A model generated the notes under the pieces. It saw only the letters and a program-made list of their open reading frames with translations. It had not been told where the DNA came from and ran no database searches. Positions 53,492-64,000 of a stretch of DNA of 64,000 nt are shown here, piece after piece. Source of the stretch: an uncultured Thermoguttaceae bacterium. GTDB lineage: Bacteria > Planctomycetota > Planctomycetia > Pirellulales > Thermoguttaceae. The stretch spans positions 1 to 64,000 of the forward strand of contig CALKER010000023.1 of assembly GCA_938084835.1 (NCBI GenBank), given 5' to 3'. Within the stretch, counting starts at the first letter, position 1, and every line of letters begins with the position of its first letter. The position numbers and the translations under genes are program-made.

Positions 53492-54952
53492 ATGAAACGT
53501 TCCTGGAGAGACAAGGCAGCTATGAGCAGCCCCGCGGCCACCGAATCACGTCCCAGCACACTGCGCGAGCTTCGCGAAAGCGGTTGGGTCTCCAAACCAG
53601 TCAAGCGTGAAATTTACGATAACTTCATGTTGGCCCTATCCCGTGGCGAGGACCTTTTTCCCGGTATTATCGGTTACGACGATACGGTCATACCCGAAAT
53701 AGCCATCGCCATTATCGCGGGTCACGACATGCTTTTCCTAGGTGAAAAGGGGCAGGCCAAAAGTCGACTGATGCGACTGATCGCACGGTTCCTGGACGAC
53801 GAAGTCCCATATTTGGACATCCCCGGTTGTCCGGTGCATGAGGACCCATACAAACCCATTACGCGAATGGGGAAAGAATTCGTGGCCAGCCGGCCTGAGG
53901 ATGAAATCCCCATCCGCTGGTGGCCGAAAAGGGATCGCTATGCTGAGAGACTTGCGCCTGGGACAAAATTTGCGGACCTCATCGGGGAGATCGACCCAGC
54001 AAAATTGGCGGCCGGAATTAGCATGTCGGCCGAGGAGGCCCTTCATTTTGGCCTGATCCCTCGCCTGCACCGAGGGATTTTCGCCATCAACGAGCTGCCA
54101 GAGCTCGACGAGGCTGTCCAGGTCGGGCTGTTTAATATCTTGGAAGAACGAGACGTTCAGATCCGCGGTTATCCTGTACGTTTTGACATTGACGTGCTGA
54201 TGCTCTTTTCCGCCAATCCTGCCACCTACAACCGCAGTGGGAAGGTTATTCCTCAGCTGAAGGACCGAATCGGTTCGGTCATTCATACGCACTATCCTCG
54301 CGAGCGGCAGCTGGGAATCGAGATTATGCATCAAGAGGCGGGGATCGATTTGGGCGGGGAATATCCCGTGGTGGTTCCCTATTTTATGAGCGAAATTGTG
54401 GAGCAGATCAGCATTGTGGCCCGGCGGTCGAAGTACATCGATCAGGCCTCCGGGGTGAGTGCCCGTCTGAGTATTGCAAATTACCGCGTGATGGTCGCCA
54501 GTGCGCGCCGACGTGCCGCCATCTTGGGGGAGCGGCCGGCGGTTCCCCGCATTAGTGATTTGGGGCACATTTACTCCTCTGCCCTCGGCAAGTTGGAACT
54601 GGATCTAATCAGCAGCCATCAAATGTCCGAGCGGCAAGTGCTGGAGGCCATCATTGCCGAAGCCATTCGCGACGTATTTCGCGAATACGTAAACAAGCAT
54701 GGCTTGGAGCAGATAGCCGAGATATTTGGCCGGGGAGTGAAGATCGAAGTTGGGGACATGTTACCGTCGGAATATTACGCGGAGCGGCTGAAGCGAGTCC
54801 CCCCGGTGTGGGAAAAGGCGTTCGAAGTCAATGCGTCGTCCCACCCGGCCATCCGCGCTTCTTGTGTGGAATTTGTCCTGGCCGGTCTGTACGCCGAGGA
54901 GCGGATCTCCCGCACTCAGCGCCACGGGAGAATCATTTATGAAATCCCCTGA
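53492..54952 (+). CDS. AAA+ ATPase (MoxR/Mg-chelatase-like)
   Basis: The 486-residue protein starts at the ATG at 53492; an ATG at 53522 is equally possible. The AAA+ core covers about residues 55-360. The P-loop reads GEKGQAKS (84-91), with alanine where glycine is usual before the lysine. The Walker B region is [23 protein letters not shown], and sensor 1 follows in [13 protein letters not shown]. The C-terminal lid is about 300-380. Members of this MoxR/ChlI-like clade work with a von Willebrand A protein to remodel or activate targets. The next gene encodes such a protein and overlaps by 14 bp, so the two are translationally coupled. The target is unknown. Confidence 0.88.
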   Translation: MKRSWRDKAAMSSPAATESRPSTLRELRESGWVSKPVKREIYDNFMLALSRGEDLFPGIIGYDDTVIPEIAIAIIAGHDMLFLGEKGQAKSRLMRLIARFLDDEVPYLDIPGCPVHEDPYKPITRMGKEFVASRPEDEIPIRWWPKRDRYAERLAPGTKFADLIGEIDPAKLAAGISMSAEEALHFGLIPRLHRGIFAINELPELDEAVQVGLFNILEERDVQIRGYPVRFDIDVLMLFSANPATYNRSGKVIPQLKDRIGSVIHTHYPRERQLGIEIMHQEAGIDLGGEYPVVVPYFMSEIVEQISIVARRSKYIDQASGVSARLSIANYRVMVASARRRAAILGERPAVPRISDLGHIYSSALGKLELDLISSHQMSERQVLEAIIAEAIRDVFREYVNKHGLEQIAEIFGRGVKIEVGDMLPSEYYAERLKRVPPVWEKAFEVNASSHPAIRASCVEFVLAGLYAEERISRTQRHGRIIYEIP

Positions 54953-56660
54953 AAAATCGGCGGGCCCAGCCCGTAACACCGGTGGAATCATTTACACCTA
55001 TCAAGGCTACGACCCCAAAAATATTCCTAGCCCCTTCCAACCTCCGCCAGATCTCGTCTCGGGGGCGATGGAGCATCTGTTGATGTACGGCGATTTCCGC
55101 GAGCTGACGGAGGAGGAGCTGGCCCGGGCTGTGCGCATTGATCCCAGCCAGATTGCCGGGTTGGGCCCTAGCCTTCAGTCGCTAATTGAAATGCTTCTTC
55201 AGCGCAAAAAGAAGATTCTGGAGACCTATGAAACAGAAACCGTGTTGGAAGAAGCAACCCGCCTTTTTCGGGATTTGGCCGCTCAGATGCAACCTCCGCG
55301 GGCACTGGCCTCCTGGTTCCATAAGGCCGTAACCGAAGAGCAGCTTTACGATCTGGAACGAATTTGGTACCACGTGGAAACGGATCGGCCAGACTTCGCC
55401 CGCCAGCTTGTCCGCCTTACTGCCCGCCTTGGGGACAAATATCAAATCGAGGAACTTGCCGCAAAATACCATTTCACCGGCCGGACGCCGATGACCATTC
55501 CCCAGGCACTGGAGGTCAAGGCGGAGCTCGAGATGATCGATCGGCTGCTGAAGAAGCTCGAGGAAGCCATGAAGACGGCCCGCATCGGCATTATCGACCT
55601 TAACGAGCTGGCACACTTTGCCTCTCAGGAGCAGCTCGACAACTTACGTCAGCTGTCAGAGCGGGTGCGGGAGTTTCTCCGACATCTGGCCGAGCTTCAA
55701 GGCCTGGAACGGGGACCGGAGGGCTATCGACTGACGCCTAAGGCCATGCGGATCTTTCAAGGATTTCTGTTGCAGAGGATTTTTAGCGAGTTAAAACCGG
55801 CTCGCACAGGTCGGCATCAAGGTCCCATCCTCGGCGAGGGAGCCGTCGAACTTCAAAGTACCAAACCGTACGAGTTCGGCGACTCCCTGACCAATATGGA
55901 CATCTCAAGCTCGTTCGTCAACGCCCTCATTCGCCAGGGCCCAGGGGTTCCTGTGCGCCTTCAGCCGGAGGACATCCTCATCCACAAAACAAAGAATAAC
56001 CCCAAGTGTGCCACAGTAGTACTGCTGGATATGAGCGGGTCGATGCGCTACGCCGATCTGTATGTGCACGCAAAGCGCATGGGACTGGCCCTGCATGGGC
56101 TTATCACTCGGGAGTTTCCTGGCGATTATCTGCAGTTTGTGGAGCTTGCCACCTTTGCCAAGCTCCGACATATCAGCGAAATTCCCACCCTTCTGCCCAA
56201 AAATCCTACACTCTTTGATCCGGTCATCCGACTCCGGGCGGATATGAGCGACCCGCGGATCACCGAATTAGACATCCCGCCGCATTTTACGAACATTCAG
56301 CACGGCCTCCAGCTGGCCCGCCATTTGTTGGCACCGCAAGCCACCCCGAATAAGCAGATCATCCTTATCACCGACGGGATGCCCACCGCCCACTTCGAGG
56401 GATCAATCCTTTACCTACTCTATCCGCCCCATCGGGAGACCGAGGCGGCCACCCTCCGCGAGGGTCGCCTGTGCGCAAAGGAGGGCATCGTCATCAACAT
56501 CTTCCTCCTTCCCTCGTGGGGCCAAAGCCGGGAAGATGTGCAATTCGCTTATTGCTTGGCTCGCGAGACCCGCGGCCGCGTCCTGTTTACCGCCGGTAAG
56601 GATCTGGACCGATTTGTCATTTGGGACTATCTTGCGCGACGGCGGGAGATCATCGGTTAA
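54939..56660 (+). CDS. VWA-domain protein partnering the AAA+ ATPase
   Basis: The 573-residue protein starts at the ATG at 54939, inside the end of the ATPase gene (14-bp overlap). Residues about 40-290 are helical and charged, with a possible coiled coil near 195-255. A von Willebrand A domain follows from about 355, with the MIDAS motif DMSGSM (364-369), TFAKL for the second metal contact region and [12 protein letters not shown]. No signal peptide or membrane segment is visible, so it is probably cytosolic. ATPase-VWA pairs of this kind (MoxR-CoxE, RavA-ViaA, ChlI-ChlD) act as chaperone-like machines. The substrate of this pair cannot be inferred from neighbours. Confidence 0.9.
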   Translation: MKSPEKSAGPARNTGGIIYTYQGYDPKNIPSPFQPPPDLVSGAMEHLLMYGDFRELTEEELARAVRIDPSQIAGLGPSLQSLIEMLLQRKKKILETYETETVLEEATRLFRDLAAQMQPPRALASWFHKAVTEEQLYDLERIWYHVETDRPDFARQLVRLTARLGDKYQIEELAAKYHFTGRTPMTIPQALEVKAELEMIDRLLKKLEEAMKTARIGIIDLNELAHFASQEQLDNLRQLSERVREFLRHLAELQGLERGPEGYRLTPKAMRIFQGFLLQRIFSELKPARTGRHQGPILGEGAVELQSTKPYEFGDSLTNMDISSSFVNALIRQGPGVPVRLQPEDILIHKTKNNPKCATVVLLDMSGSMRYADLYVHAKRMGLALHGLITREFPGDYLQFVELATFAKLRHISEIPTLLPKNPTLFDPVIRLRADMSDPRITELDIPPHFTNIQHGLQLARHLLAPQATPNKQIILITDGMPTAHFEGSILYLLYPPHRETEAATLREGRLCAKEGIVINIFLLPSWGQSREDVQFAYCLARETRGRVLFTAGKDLDRFVIWDYLARRREIIG

Positions 56661-56727
56661 ACCCGCTTACAAAAGTCGTTAAACCCACCTGCGAAAATCA
56701 GCGATCAAAAGGAAGAAAGTTCCCAGC

Positions 56728-57264
56728 GTGCCACAACGTGCAGATGCCACTCACAACAAAGCCTGTTTTAGGGGAATATTCTTTTGGCGGCTTTGTTCAC
56801 TGTTGTGGACAGCACCGAATTCGCTGGTAGGACTAATTCTGGGCGGTGTAGGCCTGCTAAGTGGAGGTGGTGTAGGTCGATGTCCCGGCGCTCTTGAATT
56901 CTGGGGCGGTCTTCCCGCTATTGTCCTCAAAATCTTGCCTCTGCGCGGTGGCGCCCACGCCATCACATTTGGCCATGTGATAATCTATCGCTCACGAACA
57001 CTAAGAGAAGCCATTCGTAAACACGAGCTAATCCACGTCCGGCAATACGAACGATTGGGACCGTTGTTCATCCCGGCTTATCTGGCAGCATCACTCGTCG
57101 CCCTTTTGCGCGGGAAGGATCCGTATCGCGACAATGTTTTCGAACGGGAGGCCTTTGCCGCTTCGGAGGCCCCCTACATGCCTTTCCCAGAAGAATTACT
57201 GGCGGAAAAGAACCACGAAGGGTTAGCTTCCTCCCCGTCGCCAACCCACAAACCCTTGAGTTAG
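56728..57264 (+). CDS. Small membrane protein with HExxH motif
   Basis: The 178-residue protein opens with GTG at 56728, preceded by AAAAGGAAG. One or two hydrophobic segments lie at about 31-48 (NSLVGLILGGVGLLSGG) and 60-72. The central motif is KHELIHVRQYERLGPLFIPAYLAAS, where HELIH matches the zinc-peptidase HExxH pattern. It is followed by a second hydrophobic stretch and DPYRDNVFEREAF, whose Glu could act as a third ligand. I do not recognise a named family, though similar small planctomycete proteins come to mind. It begins 68 bp after the VWA gene and may belong to that operon. Peptidase activity is unproven; the motif could be structural. Confidence 0.6.
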   Translation: MPQRADATHNKACFRGIFFWRLCSLLWTAPNSLVGLILGGVGLLSGGGVGRCPGALEFWGGLPAIVLKILPLRGGAHAITFGHVIIYRSRTLREAIRKHELIHVRQYERLGPLFIPAYLAASLVALLRGKDPYRDNVFEREAFAASEAPYMPFPEELLAEKNHEGLASSPSPTHKPLS

Positions 57265-57731
57265 AATGGCCGCTCGGATGAGGGGTTCAGAGGAGTTTCC
57301 GGCGAGTGTGCTCAATTGCGCTCCCACGTGGCCGGCTGCATTTCAACCTCGGCAGGAGACGACCTCCTCGCCCGTCCGCCGATCTGACCCGAGAAGATCG
57401 ACGCCTTGGCCCGAGCCAAAAACCCCGGACTTTGCTTTGCGGCAGTTTGCGTTGAAGCAAAGCGAATCGCCCTGGCTTCTCTGAGCGGTTGGGGAACCCC
57501 TTGGACAAACCTGTGGATAGAGCCCGCCCTCCCCGCCAGGGTGCGCTATTTTTGGGACGAGGCCCGTGATCCGATGCGGAGCCACATCCGCTTGGCCCAG
57601 GCTCAAGCCTTCACCCAGGGAACACAAGATTCCGTTTCTGAGGCCGGTTGCCCGGGGCTCCTAGTTTCCCTTCCGCGGTTTGGGGCGCCCGCGGCATACG
57701 GGCTTCACACGTCGCTTAGCGAACGTATCCC
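57265..57731. other. Intergenic region downstream of clpB
   Basis: Convergent gap between the HExxH gene and clpB. No gene is supported. Its right end holds a duplicated copy of the clpB 3' end (see the repeat entry). Confidence 0.4.
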
Positions 57732-57750
57732 TTACGCGGTTTGGGGCGCC
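57667..57750. repeat. 23-bp direct repeat copying the end of clpB
   Basis: TCCCTTCCGCGGTTTGGGGC followed by GCC (57667-57689) recurs as TCCCTTACGCGGTTTGGGGC plus GCC (57728-57750), 61 bp apart with one mismatch. The second copy includes the clpB stop codon and its last codons (APQTA). This looks like a short tandem duplication at the gene's 3' end. Confidence 0.6.
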
Positions 57751-60386
57751 GGATGGCCGATTTCTTCGAAAACGAATTCCCCTTGGCGATAGTCCACGCG
57801 GATGCGGATTCCTTCCTCCCAATGATGCTTGAGCATTTCCACGGCCAAAGGATTCTGGATTTGCCGCTGGATGACCCGCCGCACCGGTCGGGCACCGAAG
57901 ACGGGATCGTAGCCTTCCTCGGCAATGGCGTTGACAACCGCGTCGGTAAACTCGAGCTGGATTTGTCGCTGGGCCAGCTGCTGGGCAAACCGCTTCAATT
58001 GCAGCTGGACCACCTTACGAATGTGCTCGCGGCTGAGCGGCCGGAAGATAATGATTTCGTCAACGCGGTTAAGGAATTCGGGCAAGAAATGTTTACGAAG
58101 GATGGAGAATACGGCCTCGCGCATCTCCTCCACGTCGCCACCCTCGCGAGCAATTTCCTGGATCATCTGGCTGCCCAGATTGCTGGTCATCACGATGATG
58201 GTATTGGTAAAGTCCACAGTATGACCCAGGTTGTCTGTCAGCCGACCGTCATCGAGGACTTGGAGCAAGACGTTGAAGACGTCGTGATGGGCCTTCTCGA
58301 TTTCATCGAGAAGGACCACAGAATAAGGCCGACGCCGGATGGCCTCGGTAAGGCGCCCCCCCTCTTCATAGCCCACATAGCCTGGGGGAGCCCCGATGAG
58401 CCGGCTGACGGTATGACGTTCCATAAATTCGGACATATCCAGGCGAACCATCGCCCGCTCGTCATCAAAGAGGACCTCAGCCAGGGCCTTGCAAAGTTCG
58501 GTCTTACCCACGCCGGTGGGCCCCAGAAAGATAAAGGAGCCGATGGGGCGGTTGGGATCTTGAAGACCGGCCCGGCTGCGGCGGACGGCATGGGCCACGG
58601 CCTCCACCGCTTCCTCTTGATCTACCACCCGCTCGTGAATTCGCTCTTCCAATACCAAAAGTTTTTGCCGTTCCGTCTCAAGCATTCGTGCCACGGGGAT
58701 ACCCGTCCACGCGCTGACTACCTCAGCGATTTCTTCAGGACCGACATCGGTGCGGAGAAGTCGCCGGCTACTGCCGTCGCCAGCCACCGACTCCAACTCG
58801 CGGAGACGTTCCTCCAGCTCCTTTTGCCGGTTGGTCAGTCGGAGCAACTCCTGGAATTCCTCTTCGGGCGGAAGGATACCGGCCGACTGTTTGCTGTGGA
58901 TGCTCGCCCGCAACTGATTGGCCTGATGCTGTACGGAGTTTAAATCCTCGCGCAGGCGATGGAGGTCGGTCAGCACCGCTTTTTCGCGCTCCCACTGGGC
59001 CCGCAGGCTGGAGAGCTTCTCCCGCAGGTCGGCCATCTCTTTCTGGACATCGGCCAGGCGCTGTTTGGCCGCTTCATCGGTTTCGTCGGCAAGCTGGCGC
59101 GCAGCAAGTTCCAGTTGAACCAATCGGCGCTGCACTTCGTCTATCTCTGCCGGAACACTTTCCAATTCCATGACCACCCGGCTCATAGCCTCGTCCATCA
59201 GATCGATGGCTTTATCCGGGAGAAAGCGGTCGTGGATGTAACGATGGGAAAGGGTGGCGGCGGCTACCAGCGCCGAGTCTTTAATCTTCACGCCGCGATG
59301 ATGCGCTTCGTAGCGAGGTTTCAACCCGCGGAGGATAGCGATTGTATCTTCCACCGACGGTTCGCCGATGAAAATTGGCTGGAAGCGGCGTTCCAGAGCC
59401 GCATCTTTCTCGATGTACTTACGATATTCATCTAAAGTTGTGGCTCCGATACACCGGAGTTCTCCCCGCGCCAAAGCCGGCTTGAGGAGGTTGGCAGCAT
59501 CGGCCGTGGCTCCTTCCGCCCGACCAGCACCCACCACCGTGTGGAGCTCGTCGATGAAGAGCATGATGCGGCCATCAGATTCTTGCACCTCGCGGAGGAC
59601 CGCCTTTAGCCGTTCTTCGAATTCCCCACGATATTTCGCCCCAGCCACAAGTGCCCCCATGTCCAGGGCCACAATGGTGCGGTCTTTCAAGCTTTGGGGG
59701 ACATCACCCTCGGCAATGCGCAGTGCCAGCCCTTCCACAATGGCCGTCTTCCCCACCCCCGGATCACCAATCAGCACCGGGTTATTCTTTGTCCGGCGAC
59801 AAAGCACCTGGATCACCCGCCGAATCTCCTGATCCCGGCCGATGACCGGATCGAGCTTTCCACGCCGGGCCCGCTCCACCAGGTCGATCCCATAACGCTC
59901 CAAAGCGCGGAATTTCGCCTCGGGCTCTTGATCCGTAACCCGGGCCGTACCGCGAATCGATTTCAACGCCTTCAGAACGTCATCAGGCCCAATGGCGTTG
60001 AGTTCCAAAATCCGCTTGGCCTTGGAGTCGACTTTGCTTAGCGCAAGGAGCAGATGTTCCGTGGAGATATACTCGTCTTTTAAGGCGTCGGCTTCGCGCC
60101 ACGCCGCTTCCAACACGCGATGTAAAGCCGATCCAATGGCCGGCGGACTCCCCCCCGAGATCTTCGGAAATCGATCCAGCTCCCCGCTGATCATCCGAGT
60201 CAGCTGTGTCCAATTGACGCCGATCCGTTCCAGAATAGGTCGACACAGCCCCTCCGGTTGCTCGATGAGAGCCACCAACAAGTGAAGAGGGTCAATCTCC
60301 GGATGACCGTGCCGGGACGCAAGAGCTTGGGCATCCTGAAGTGCTTCTTGGCTTTTGATCGTCAACTTGTCAAAGCGAAATGCCAT
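57732..60386 (-). CDS. clpB: ClpB disaggregase
   Basis: The 884-residue protein starts at the ATG at 60386. The N-terminal Clp repeat domain (about 1-145) begins [23 protein letters not shown]1 has Walker [14 protein letters not shown] (near 205), [13 protein letters not shown] and the arginine-finger region. The coiled-coil middle domain (about 405-525) is complete ([15 protein letters not shown]), marking ClpB rather than ClpA/C. NBD2 has [14 protein letters not shown] and [11 protein letters not shown], with a C-terminal sensor 2 [10 protein letters not shown]. Length is slightly above the usual 860. It resolubilises aggregated proteins with DnaK, encoded 547 bp upstream on the same strand. 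No CIRCE element was seen. Confidence 0.96.
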   Translation of the reverse strand: MAFRFDKLTIKSQEALQDAQALASRHGHPEIDPLHLLVALIEQPEGLCRPILERIGVNWTQLTRMISGELDRFPKISGGSPPAIGSALHRVLEAAWREADALKDEYISTEHLLLALSKVDSKAKRILELNAIGPDDVLKALKSIRGTARVTDQEPEAKFRALERYGIDLVERARRGKLDPVIGRDQEIRRVIQVLCRRTKNNPVLIGDPGVGKTAIVEGLALRIAEGDVPQSLKDRTIVALDMGALVAGAKYRGEFEERLKAVLREVQESDGRIMLFIDELHTVVGAGRAEGATADAANLLKPALARGELRCIGATTLDEYRKYIEKDAALERRFQPIFIGEPSVEDTIAILRGLKPRYEAHHRGVKIKDSALVAAATLSHRYIHDRFLPDKAIDLMDEAMSRVVMELESVPAEIDEVQRRLVQLELAARQLADETDEAAKQRLADVQKEMADLREKLSSLRAQWEREKAVLTDLHRLREDLNSVQHQANQLRASIHSKQSAGILPPEEEFQELLRLTNRQKELEERLRELESVAGDGSSRRLLRTDVGPEEIAEVVSAWTGIPVARMLETERQKLLVLEERIHERVVDQEEAVEAVAHAVRRSRAGLQDPNRPIGSFIFLGPTGVGKTELCKALAEVLFDDERAMVRLDMSEFMERHTVSRLIGAPPGYVGYEEGGRLTEAIRRRPYSVVLLDEIEKAHHDVFNVLLQVLDDGRLTDNLGHTVDFTNTIIVMTSNLGSQMIQEIAREGGDVEEMREAVFSILRKHFLPEFLNRVDEIIIFRPLSREHIRKVVQLQLKRFAQQLAQRQIQLEFTDAVVNAIAEEGYDPVFGARPVRRVIQRQIQNPLAVEMLKHHWEEGIRIRVDYRQGEFVFEEIGHPAPQTA

Positions 60387-60933
60387 AAAATTGATCCTGT
60401 TCTAAAATCACAGCCCATCATTGCCTGTGGTGGGAAGCGATCACGGCCTCCTTGCACAACCATCTTACTTCCGTCCCACCGGCCCACGAAACTCCTAACC
60501 CTCCTGCCGCGTTAACAAAGAAGCTTCCACTTGGAGGCGGGGTAAGCGCATCGCAGGCTGCTTCCGCATCACCTGTGTAGCAGACAACCGCCACCCATCA
60601 GCCGGCACTTCCTGCCCACCTGCGGCGTTTTGACGGAGAAGCTTCTGGGACAACCTGCGACTACCACCCGGCGGTGGGCTTTGACAAAATCGGGATCGAC
60701 GGTGGCACGGAGATCTGTCTCCCAATGCACACTCGATCCCTTCGGCCGTCAGTGCGGCTGCTTGCGGAAGCAACCTGTAAACTTCTTTCAGCCCCTCGGC
60801 ATGTCAGCCTGTTGGGCCCTCGAGATACCAGCAGATCCCACAAACTCACCTGAGCTTCAGCGCTCAACCGCCAGCCGAATGGCACAGCGGTCCTCGAGCT
60901 TTGCCGGGCCAGGGTTGAAACCCACCCGGATAA
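60387..60933. other. Intergenic region between dnaK and clpB
   Basis: No gene is supported. Imperfect repeats occur: GCTGCTTCCGCATCACCTGT near 60550 resembles GCTGCTTGCGGAAGCAACCT near 60763, and AGAAGCTTC occurs twice (near 60521 and 60639). The gap is wide enough for a separate clpB promoter. Confidence 0.35.
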
Positions 60934-62841
<1,908 letters not shown>

Positions 62842-63523
62842 ACTTATTTCCCCTAACTCTATCCGCTAGATTTCTCCATTGACCCGCGGTAACTGAAAAA
62901 AAGTAACCACGGTGCGCGAGGTGTCCAATTTCCCGAGCTTCAACCCAAGTCTTGCCCGCATCCCCCGTTGCGGAGGCCAGGCTTCCTTCCTTGCGTTACT
63001 TTTTTGCGAACTGTTACTAATAACAAATCTCACACAAAACGCAGAGCTCTCACAAATTGCTCCAACCGCTTCGGGGGTACCGATCCCTAAGTCCTCCCCG
63101 GAGTAAACCCGCGGGGGCGATGTCTTGATGTTAAAGTGAGGTAGCAGGCCAGCAAAATTCCCAACTTTGTCCCATGAGGGAAGCGAAGCTGAGCGCCGGC
63201 CACACCTCCACCGTTGTCACCCCCGCCGAGGTAACCCTGTTTGAGGCAGAAATTTAGTGCGAGAGCACTTGCAAGCAAACCCTGTGCCTCAGTTCGGTTT
63301 TACCCGGTTGCTATTCGTAATATATTGCAGCACTAAGGGTTAGGACTTCCGTTCCAGGGATAACCTGGAAAAGATTCTCGGGTTTCACATCTGGCTATCA
63401 CGGCGGAGTGCCATTTTGGCACCGTCCTCCAATCGGTAAGGGAAGCTGAGCTACTCCGCAGTTTCCGCAGCGGATTGACCCGCGGCACTTCTGCCAATTT
63501 GACAGCCAGGTCTGGAAGAATCT
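62842..63523. other. Intergenic region upstream of dnaK
   Basis: No gene is supported. It should contain the dnaK promoter. Short structures include the inverted repeat at 63012-63025 and a hairpin AGTGC-GAGA-GCACT at 63256-63269. GTAAC occurs twice 12 bp apart near 62888. The HrcA/CIRCE operator (TTAGCACTC-N9-GAGTGCTAA) was looked for and not found. Confidence 0.4.
63012..63025. promoter_or_regulatory. Inverted repeat TGTTA-N4-TAACA upstream of dnaK
   Basis: TGTTACTAATAACA is a perfect 5-4-5 inverted repeat about 170 bp before the dnaK start codon. Function as an operator is a guess from symmetry and place. Confidence 0.3.
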
Positions 63524-64000
63524 TTAGGCCCAAATAATCGGATCACTTTCCTGGCGGCTGCACCACACGGAAACCTGAGGAAATTTCTGGCTTAGCATCG
63601 CAGCCAGACGCTCCATCGCAAAGCGTTCGCTTGCAAAGTGTCCTACCAGTAAAAGGGAAAGCCCGGAGGCCCTTGCCAGAAGGCAGCGATGGTAGGTCAT
63701 TTCGCCCGAAATGAGCACATGGCACTGGCGCCGGAGGGCAAGTGGGATCAACTCGGCCCCACTTCCACAGGCTATTCCCACGATTTGGACCCGGCTTTGG
63801 AGATCCCCGACCACCCCGACGCGAGAAATATTAAGTAGCGATTTGACCTTGTCTGTAAGCTCGGCGAGGGTTTGGGGTGCTGGAAGCTCTCCATAACGGC
63901 CGCTGCCCGCGCCGTCGGGCCGGGGCTCATCAAGCGGTCCGATTCTTCCAAGCCCCAGAAGCTCCGCCCACTGCTGATTTATGCCCTGCATGGCCGAGTC
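63524..64000 (-). CDS. Nif3/YqfO-family protein, C-terminal part (cut by window edge)
   Basis: At least 158 residues are visible; the frame runs open through the right edge, so the ATG at 63991 (MQGINQQ) is probably internal. The visible part matches the C-terminal half of the dinuclear-metal NIF3 family: GRYGELPAPQTLAELTDKVK, VQIVGIACGSGAELIPLA, the metal-binding ISGEMTYHRCLLA with its histidine, then LLLVGHFASERFAMERLAAML with the second histidine and Glu, and a Pro-Ile near the end (DPIIWA). Family members are annotated as GTP cyclohydrolase I type 2 homologues, but their true role is unsettled. The N-terminal half lies outside. Confidence 0.85.
   Translation of the reverse strand, partial: DSAMQGINQQWAELLGLGRIGPLDEPRPDGAGSGRYGELPAPQTLAELTDKVKSLLNISRVGVVGDLQSRVQIVGIACGSGAELIPLALRRQCHVLISGEMTYHRCLLARASGLSLLLVGHFASERFAMERLAAMLSQKFPQVSVWCSRQESDPIIWA

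Noticed and set aside
57741-58943. Plus-strand open frame of 400 codons
   Set aside because: It lies entirely antisense to clpB, whose protein is unmistakable.

Overview
The window reads as chromosomal DNA of a planctomycete. A Pirellulales-like, possibly thermophilic lineage such as Thermogutta is my guess, made without any search. Pointers are Tat-exported Gfo/Idh/MocA oxidoreductases, a ThuA-DUF1080 fusion, a PL11 rhamnogalacturonan lyase, exported HEAT and YHS-like proteins, a relic of a small carboxypeptidase-regulatory-like lipoprotein, and long AT/GC-mixed intergenic stretches between housekeeping genes. Housekeeping markers include tmRNA, hemC, argH, rho, tsaD, clpB, dnaK and a Nif3-family gene cut by the right edge.

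Bases 1-13,000 are a decay-prone accessory region. The left edge carries a degenerate 28-bp tandem repeat. An exported FAD oxidoreductase and a large exported nucleoside-hydrolase-like/glycosidase-like protein are intact. Around them lie relics: a DDE transposase, a regulatory-like lipoprotein, a nitrilase-family hydrolase, and a largely dead metalloid-response-type operon on the minus strand (broken ArsR, intact FmdB zinc ribbon, broken AhpD-like protein, broken permease, intact ArsD-like thiol protein). That operon still has ATACGA/TCGTAT inverted repeats next to its start points. tmRNA follows at 13.0-13.4 kb.

Bases 13,790-23,996 hold an ECF sigma factor with its probable membrane anti-sigma, hemC, an exported HEAT protein with an embedded receiver-like domain, argH, an RlmI-type methyltransferase and an AIM24 protein. 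Bases 24,980-33,617 form a plus-strand polysaccharide cluster: a GH-like/nucleoside-hydrolase fusion, a Gfo/Idh oxidoreductase, ThuA-DUF1080 and PL11 lyase. Extracellular or periplasmic pectin-type glycan breakdown with oxidative sugar processing is the likely theme.

Bases 33,723-41,967 (minus) hold a phosphohexomutase and a run of histidine kinase, receiver, STAS protein, GspE/PilB ATPase and GspF/PilC membrane protein, which suggests phospho-signalling tied to a secretion or pilus machine. Then come a thioredoxin/YHS-like exported protein, rho, a second Tat Gfo/Idh protein with an altered EKP motif, an HD phosphohydrolase, tsaD, an overlapping AAA ATPase/VWA pair, an HExxH membrane protein, clpB and dnaK.

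The most notable items are two proteins joining the same two kinds of domain in opposite order, the decayed ArsR operon with surviving operators, the tmRNA tag, the receiver-like domain in an exported HEAT protein, and short tandem duplications, one of them copying the clpB 3' end.
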